Below are positions 58,295 to 64,000 of a stretch of DNA of 64,000 nucleotides, in pieces. Source of the DNA: Vesta saturnalis (lineage: Eukaryota > Arthropoda > Insecta > Coleoptera > Lampyridae); contig JARFJB010001964.1 of NCBI GenBank assembly GCA_036346205.1, positions 1,748,501 to 1,812,500 of the forward strand, read 5' to 3'. Position 1 is the first letter of the stretch; the number at the start of each line of letters is the position of its first letter. The position numbers and the translations under genes are program-made. Below the pieces are notes generated by a model. The model worked only from the letters and a program-made list of their open reading frames with translations. It was not told the origin of the DNA and made no database searches.

Positions 58295-59965
58295 TGGTTT
58301 TGAAGTTGTTATTGGGACTAGATAAGTAAGTGCAACATAGAACAAAAGTATTATCCATTATTTACACCATTTACAAATGATACAACAAAACCAATCTCCA
58401 AAACGTAAAAATTGTTGTGCCTGTGACTATTGTATATGCAAGTGAATTGTTAATAATGCATTTTCCTGCAATGGTTGTGGAATAAATGAAGATTAGTAAA
58501 GTATATATGCCTTCCGCGCTTCTAAAAAGATTATCTACAATTATAATATGTAACTGGTTATTTGCGGCTTGTTATGAAGTTTTTAATATGGTATTTACTA
58601 TAGGTAACTCTGAAAGTCTGTAATTTCGATTTGCGTATATTACTTACAGAATTATAGCGAGAGTATATAATGAAAGTTTAATTTAACTGCTTTCATTATA
58701 CTTATTTATGCAGAAGGCGAAGTTAAATTACAAGTTTAATAGCTAAGTTTAATTACTGCAATTTGTTCGTGCAATATAAAAACTGAAAAAAATTAGCTGT
58801 CAAAAATAAAACAAGTAATCTTAGAAATGGTTAATGTGTGTATAGCTTCAATTATAACAAGTAACATAAATCGGGAAGTTATACGCGATAGCGGTAAACA
58901 TGACAATAAAACGCCACAACTTAGCCGGCAATTGGATATAAATTGCAGTTTTAATTATACAATGCATGTAGTATTTTACGGAAACGTGATTGGTGGAAAT
59001 AATGAAGCTACTAATCATTCCACTCTGACGGCGATTAAACCAGCTCATTTCTATAATTACCACATAAACATGCCAGTTCTCGGTTGTAGCTCTCATGTCG
59101 CTTAACCAAACGTTCGTGATATGTAATAATCACTCAGTAAAGCAGGTGCTATATTTTAAACTCATTACCTATGATCTGATAAGGAAAGTAATAAACCTAA
59201 TGTTATAGTGACATATTAAATACTATGTTATGCAATTAGGTACACATTCTTTACATTACCCCAATAACTGCAACTTATCATTACATTTTTCGATATGTGT
59301 TGATATGTTAATTTTTTCGCATTTTAATAATCTACACTCTTATTTAGAATGCAAATATGTATACATCACCTGAATGTATAATTAACTTTTCCTCACATGA
59401 ATGTTAATAGCGGTAATTTTTCCTTCCACTACAGCGAATCTTATTAGCATACCTTCTGTGCAATGATCAAAGAAGTGTAAAAAATAGAAATAATGATCTA
59501 CACTAATATGTTAAATTAATGCATTAAATTATTACAAAAAAAAAAGGTCATCGAAATCTAGGGCAGGTGTGGTAGCATTGTCAAAAGAAGAAAAAGTTAC
59601 CATCATAACTTGATTGAAAATTGTAGGTTATATTTATGAAGTGAAACTAATGCCGCGTTGCAACATAGTTTTTCACGTTATTTAGACTTTGAACGAAAAT
59701 CGTTGAATCTATTTAAATAAAAATAAATTTTAAGTCTTCAGACCTTGAACGTCTATTACCTACATATATCGGAAATTGTACATTCTTTACATTGGTGATA
59801 AATGAAAACATGGTGCCTTATCTAACACAATGAGATGTTTCGTTAACCAAATCTACACAACAACTAATAAGAACGCCTTCTTTTCCCACTCTTCCAAAAT
59901 AAAAAACACGAGAGAAATATTATTATAAGTTTTTGTTATGAACGAATAAGTTCAAAGGTAATTAT
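58292..59965. other. AT-rich stretch without recognisable genes
   Basis: No coding region or repeat recognised. A 92-codon plus-strand frame at 58827-59105 and an opposing 82-codon frame overlap each other, and neither resembles a known protein. Confidence 0.55.
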
Positions 59966-60005
59966 GTAATTAAAAATTATTATTAATTTTATTAAATACA
60001 TAAAT

Positions 60006-60010
60006 AAAAA
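60006..60010 (-). terminator. Pol III T5 terminator
   Basis: TTTTT on the minus strand, 4 nt after the tRNA discriminator position. Confidence 0.6.
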
Positions 60011-60013
60011 GTT

Positions 60014-60087
60014 TACCTCGAGTAGGATTTGAACCTACGACCTGTACTTTGCTAGAGTACCGCGCTAACCAACTGCGCCACCAAGGT
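60014..60087 (-). tRNA. tRNA-like gene, nominal anticodon AGC
   Basis: The minus strand folds as a full cloverleaf: acceptor ACCTTGG with TCGAGGT (two G-T pairs), D arm GCGC-AGTTGGTTA-GCGC, anticodon arm GTACT-CTAGCAA-AGTAC, five-base variable loop AGGTC, T arm GTAGG-TTCAAAT-CCTAC, discriminator A. A and B boxes (TGGCGCAGTTGG, GGTTCAAATCC) are good and a T5 terminator follows. The anticodon AGC would mean alanine, yet the G3-U70 pair that defines alanine tRNAs is C3-G70 here. It is therefore either a tRNA of another identity with a changed anticodon or a mobile, SINE/MITE-carried tRNA. Confidence 0.7.
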
Positions 60088-60160
60088 TCAAGCCCCAATC
60101 GATGTAAATTTTGTCTTTATGTATGTAGAACTGATGTAATTAATAATAATTTTTAATTAC

Positions 60161-60717
60161 GAGAGAAATATGATTATAATTTCACAAGTAATCCAAGTGA
60201 AGTCTTGCTTTCGTGGTGAAATTTACATACTGCACTTTTCTCTTTGTTTTCTTGGCTATTAAACATGATGTAGAAGTATGTTTGTATGCAAACTTAGTTC
60301 TTCGGTCGCAAAGTCAATAGGTAACCAGAACATCAATATGTATCCACTTAATTTAACCTATCGAGGAAATCCACAGCGCTTTTTCACAGGTAATCTAATA
60401 AGAAGATTTGCTTTCGTGATGAAATTTGTGGCGTCCTTTTTTTCTGGACTGTTACGTACACATGAAAGTAAATAATCGGAAATGATAGCTATTTAAGTCG
60501 TAGCTAGATGGAATTGACCACAAGATTACTGCTTTCGTATCTACCGACAAGATCTGACAAAAACCATATATTTAAATGTATTTTAAATAAATTTTGATGC
60601 CAAACAGTGGGATCTTGTTCCAACTGGATTATATCACCAGAACAATCTGAATCCATATCACTATCAGAATCTGAATCGGATTCTCCTAGTGCTATAATAA
60701 CAGGTGGGATATTTTCA
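60161..60717. other. Short unique stretch before the octamer array
   Basis: No gene recognised. At 60640-60690 a (TCTGAATC)-like patch would encode an acidic Ser/Asp run (ESDSDSDSDMDSD) on the minus strand. It may be an exon remnant or just a microsatellite. Confidence 0.4.
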
Positions 60718-61058
60718 ATGTGTCTGTGTGTCTGTGTGTCTGTGTGTCTGTGTGTCTGTGTGTCTGTGTGTCTGTGTGTCTGTGTGTCTGTGTGTTTGTG
60801 TGTTGTGTGTCGTGTGTCTGTGTGTCTGTGAGTTTGTGTGTTGTCTGTCTGTGTGTCTGTGTCTATGTGTCTCTGTGTCTGTGTGTCTGTGTGTCTGTGT
60901 GTCTGTGTGTCTGTGAGTCTGTGAGTCTGTGTGACTGTGTGTCCGTGTCTGTGTGTCTGTGTGTATGTGTGTCTTTGTGTCTGTGTGCCTTTGTGTCTGT
61001 GTATCTGCGTGTCTGTGTGTCTGTGTGCCTGTGTGTCTGTGTGTCTGTTTGTCTGTGT

Positions 61059-61136
<78 letters not shown>

Positions 61137-62378
61137 GTCCTTGTGTGTATGTGTGTCTGTGTGTCTGTGTGCCTTTGTGTCCTGGTGTGTCTGTGTGTCT
61201 GTGTGTCTGTGTGTCTGTGTGTCTGTGTGTCTGTGTGTCTGTGTGTCTGTGTGTCTGTGTGTCTGTGTGTCTGTGTGTCTGTGTGTCTGTGTGTCTATGT
61301 GTCTGTGTGTCTGTGTGTCTGTGTGTCTGTGTGTCTGTGTGTCTGTGTCTGTGTGTCTGTGTGTCTGTGTCTGTGTGTCTAGGTGTCTGTGTGTCTTTGT
61401 GTCTGGGTGTCTGTGTATTTGTCTTTGTGTCTGTGTGTCTGTGTGTCTGTGTGTCTGTGAGTCTGTGTCTGTGTGTATGTGTCTGTGTGTCTGTGTCTTG
61501 TGTCTGTGCGTCTGTGTGTCTGTGTGTCTGTGTGTGTGTGTGTCTGTGTGTCTGTGTGCCTGTGTGTCTGTGTGTGTCTGTGTGTCTGTGTGTCTGTGTC
61601 TGTGTGTCTGTGTGTCTGTGACTGTGTGTCTGTGTGTCTGTGTGTGTCTGAGTGTCTGTATGTCGGTTTGTCTTGTGTCTGTGTGTCTGTGTCTGAGAGT
61701 CTGTGTCTGTGTGTATGTGTCTGTCTGTCTTTGAGTCTGTATGTCTGTGTGTCTGTGTCTGTGTGTCTGTGTCTTTGCGTCTGTGCGTGTGTCTGGGTGT
61801 CTGTGTGTCTGTGTGTATGTGTCTGTGTGTCTTTGTGTCTATGTGTCTGTGTGTCGGTGTCTGTGTCTGTGTGTCTATGTGTCTGTGTGTCTGTGTGTCT
61901 GTGTGTCTGTGTGTCTGTGTGTCTGTGTGTCTGTGTGTCGGTGTCTGTGACTGTGAGTCTGTGTCTGTGTGTATGTATCTGTGTGTCTTTGAGTCTGTCT
62001 GTGTGTCTGTGTGTCTGTGTCTGTATCTGTGTGTGTCTGTGTCTGTGTGTCTGTGTCTGTGCGTCTGTGTGTCCGTGTGTCTGTGTCTGTGTGTCTGTGC
62101 CTGTGTGTGTCTGTGTGTCTGTGTGTCTGTGTGTCTGTGTCTGTGTGTCTGTCTCTGTGTGTCTGCGTGTCTGTGTGTCTGTGTCTGTGTGTGTCTGTGT
62201 GTCTGTGCGTCTGTGTGTCTGTGTGTTCGTGTCTGTGTCTGTGTCCGTGTGTGTGTCTGTGTCTGTGTGTCTGTGTGTTTGTGTGCCTGTGTGTCTGTGT
62301 GTCTGTGTGTCTGTGTGTCTGTGTGTCTGTGTGTCTGTGTGTCTGTGTGTCTGTGTGTCTGTGTGTCTGTGTGTCTGT

Positions 62379-62449
<71 letters not shown>

Positions 62450-63748
62450 GTGTGTGTGTCTGTGTATGTGTGCCTGTGGGCCTGTGTCTGTGTGCCTGTG
62501 TCTGTGTGTCTGTGTGTCTGTGTGTCTGTGTGTCTGTGTGTCTGTGTGTCTGTGTGTCTGTGTGTCTGTGTGTCTGTGTCTGTCTGTGTGTGTCTGTGTT
62601 TGTGTCTGTGTGTATGTGTCTGTGTGTCTGTGTGTGTGTCTGTGTGTCTGTGTGTCTGTCTGTGTGTCTGTGAGCCTGTGTGTCTGTGTCAGTGTGTATG
62701 TGTGTCTGTGTGTCTGTGTGTCTGTGTAAATGTGTCTGTGTGTCTGTATGTCTGTGTGTCTGTGTGACTATGTGTCTGTGTGTCTGTGTGTCTATCTGTG
62801 GCTGTGTGTTCGTGTGTCTGTGTCTATGTGTCTGTGTCTGTGTGTCTGAGTGTCTGTGTGTCAGTGTGTCTGTGTGTCGGTGTGTCTGTGTCTGTGTGAC
62901 TGTGGGTCTGTGTCTGTGTGTCTGTGTGTATGTGTGTCTGTGTGCCTGTGTGTATGTGTCTGTGTCTGTGTGTCTGTGTGTCTGTGTGTCTGTGTGTCTG
63001 TGTTTGTGTGTCTCTGTGCCTGTGTGTCTGTGTGTCAGAGGGTCTGTGTGTGTGTCTGTGTGTCGGTGTGTCTGTGTGTCTGTGTGACTGTTCTGTGTGT
63101 CTGTGTGCTGTGTGTCTGTGTCTGTGTCTGTGTCTGTGTGTCTGTGTGTCTGTGTGTCTGTGTGTCTGTGTGTCTGTGTGTGTCTGTGTGTCTGTGTGTC
63201 TGTGTGTCTGTGTGTCTGTGTGTCTGTGTGTGTGTGACTGTGTGTCTGTGTGTCTGTGTGTCGCAGAGTTTGTGTGACTGTGTCCGTGTCTGTGTCTGTG
63301 TGTATGTGTGTCTGTGTGTCTGTGTCTATGTATGTGTGTCTGTGTGTCTGTGTGTCTGTGTGTCTGTGTCTGTGGAGTCTGTGTGTCTGTGTGTCTGTGT
63401 GTCTGTGTGTCTGTGTGTCTGTGTGTCTGTATGTCTGTGTGTCTGTGTGTCTGTGTGTCTGCGTGTCTGTGTCTGTGTGTTTGTGTGTCTGTGTCTGTGT
63501 GTCTGTGTGTCTGTGTGTCTGTGTCTCTGAGAGTCTGTGTGACTGTGTCTGTGTGTGTCTGTGTGTCTGTGTGTCTGTGTGTCTGTGCCGTGTGTCTGTG
63601 TGTCGTGTCTATGTGTCTGTGTGGCTGTGTGTCTGTGTCTGTGTGTCTGTGTGTCTGTGTGTCTGTGTGTCTGTGTGTCTGTGTGTCTGTGTCTGTGTCT
63701 GTGTCTGTGTGTCTGTGTGTCTGTGTGTCTGTGTGTCAGTGTGTCTGT

Positions 63749-63825
<77 letters not shown>

Positions 63826-64000
63826 TGTGTGTCTGTGTGCCTGTGTGTCTGTGTGCCTGTGTGTCTGTGTGTCTGTGTGTCTGTGTGTCTGTGTGTCTGT
63901 GTGTCTGTGTGTCTGTGTGTCTGTGTGTCTGTGTGTCTGTGTGTCTGTGTGTCTGTGTATGTGTGTCTGTGTGTCTGTGTTTCTGTGTGTCTGTGTGTAT
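60718..64000. repeat. (TGTGTCTG)n octamer array, more than 3.28 kb
   Basis: The base unit is the octamer TGTGTCTG, with frequent hexamer slips (TGTCTG), single-base variants and embedded (TG)n blocks at about 61067-61131, 62388-62447 and 63756-63823. It runs to the window edge, so its full length is unknown. Long Cys/Val/Leu/Ser open frames across it have a 24-nt period and no biological meaning. Confidence 0.98.

Larger units (their letters stand above)
59966..60160. repeat. 195-bp palindrome enclosing a tRNA
   Basis: The outer arms are perfect 23-bp inverted repeats: GTAATTAAAAATTATTATTAATT-type sequence at 59966-59988 and its complement at 60138-60160. A second, imperfect inverted pair lies just inside (TACATAAATAAAAAGTTTAC, and GTAAATTTTGTCTTTATGTA on the right). 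The tRNA cloverleaf occupies the loop. An ACGAGAGAAATAT(T/G)ATTATAA repeat also flanks the unit in direct orientation (about 59908 and 60159). Confidence 0.85.

Noticed and set aside
58827..59105. Overlapping 92- and 82-codon frames on opposite strands
   Set aside because: AT-rich, no recognised motif, mutually overlapping; treated as chance.
60014..60087. Functional tRNA-Ala gene as a firm call
   Set aside because: The cloverleaf is good, but C3-G70 and an A1-U72 start do not fit alanine identity and the gene sits in a palindromic unit. I kept it as a tRNA-like gene of uncertain identity.
60607..63530. Cys/Val/Leu/Ser-rich open frames of 200-400 codons
   Set aside because: Period of 8 residues per 24 nt reflects the TGTGTCTG octamer; no keratin-associated or metallothionein-like gene is implied.

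Overview
This window is repeat-dominated eukaryotic DNA, almost certainly from an insect. The background is AT-rich, there are no bacterial-style gene clusters, and it carries Tc1/mariner relatives (several with DD41D spacing), piggyBac, an RTE-like non-LTR element, a Gypsy pol remnant, Polinton/Maverick-like elements, introns and a Pol III tRNA-like gene. I see no host gene with a recognisable conserved function. Almost everything supportable is a mobile element, its decayed genes, or a satellite.

The main structure lies at 3.1-22.2 kb and can be unpacked like nested boxes. An RTE-like retrotransposon on the minus strand (22130 down to about 3121) has its reverse transcriptase split at one codon by a 17.4-kb element (3252-20643). 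That element has terminal inverted repeats (TIRs) and a 6-bp target duplication (AAGGTA/AAGGCA). Its left TIR is split in turn by a second element of 6.9 kb (3747-10687), with TIRs of about 2.55 kb, 5'-AGTAGTAA termini and a perfect 6-bp duplication GATGTG. The outer element's right TIR, still uninterrupted, shows the empty site. Both elements have the 6-bp duplication and AG ends expected of Polintons. The inner one encodes an adenovirus-protease-like fragment in both TIRs. The outer one contains fragments resembling a Polinton PolB N-terminus, a decayed spliced gene, a piggyBac copy at TTAA, a foldback MITE and local satellites.

The stretch 22.3-34 kb is a mosaic of Tc1/mariner-type elements with unusually long inverted arms, inserted into each other at TA. 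One transposase (25770-26885) keeps its DD41D catalytic core and contains a 59-bp GT-AG intron. 35.8-40.6 kb is a huge simple-sequence block that changes from CA to GACGCA to GACACA to TA. 42-46 kb holds a mariner DD34D pseudogene and one copy of an LTR-like TG...CA element whose inverted partner lies at 56.1-58.2 kb. At 47.6-52.1 kb a Gypsy integrase is split by a TA-flanked DD41D mariner (47861-50370). A broken membrane-protein-like exon (53479-53884) and another DD41D mariner inside a TA microsatellite follow. At 59966-60160 a complete tRNA cloverleaf sits at the centre of a palindrome. From 60718 to the window edge runs a (TGTGTCTG)n octamer array.

Function: none of the elements looks fully autonomous, because each transposase, integrase or polymerase reading frame is broken. 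The insertions within insertions give a relative time order (RTE, then the outer Polinton-like element, then the inner one; Gypsy before mariner). All family names come from motif recognition by eye and have not been tested by a database search.
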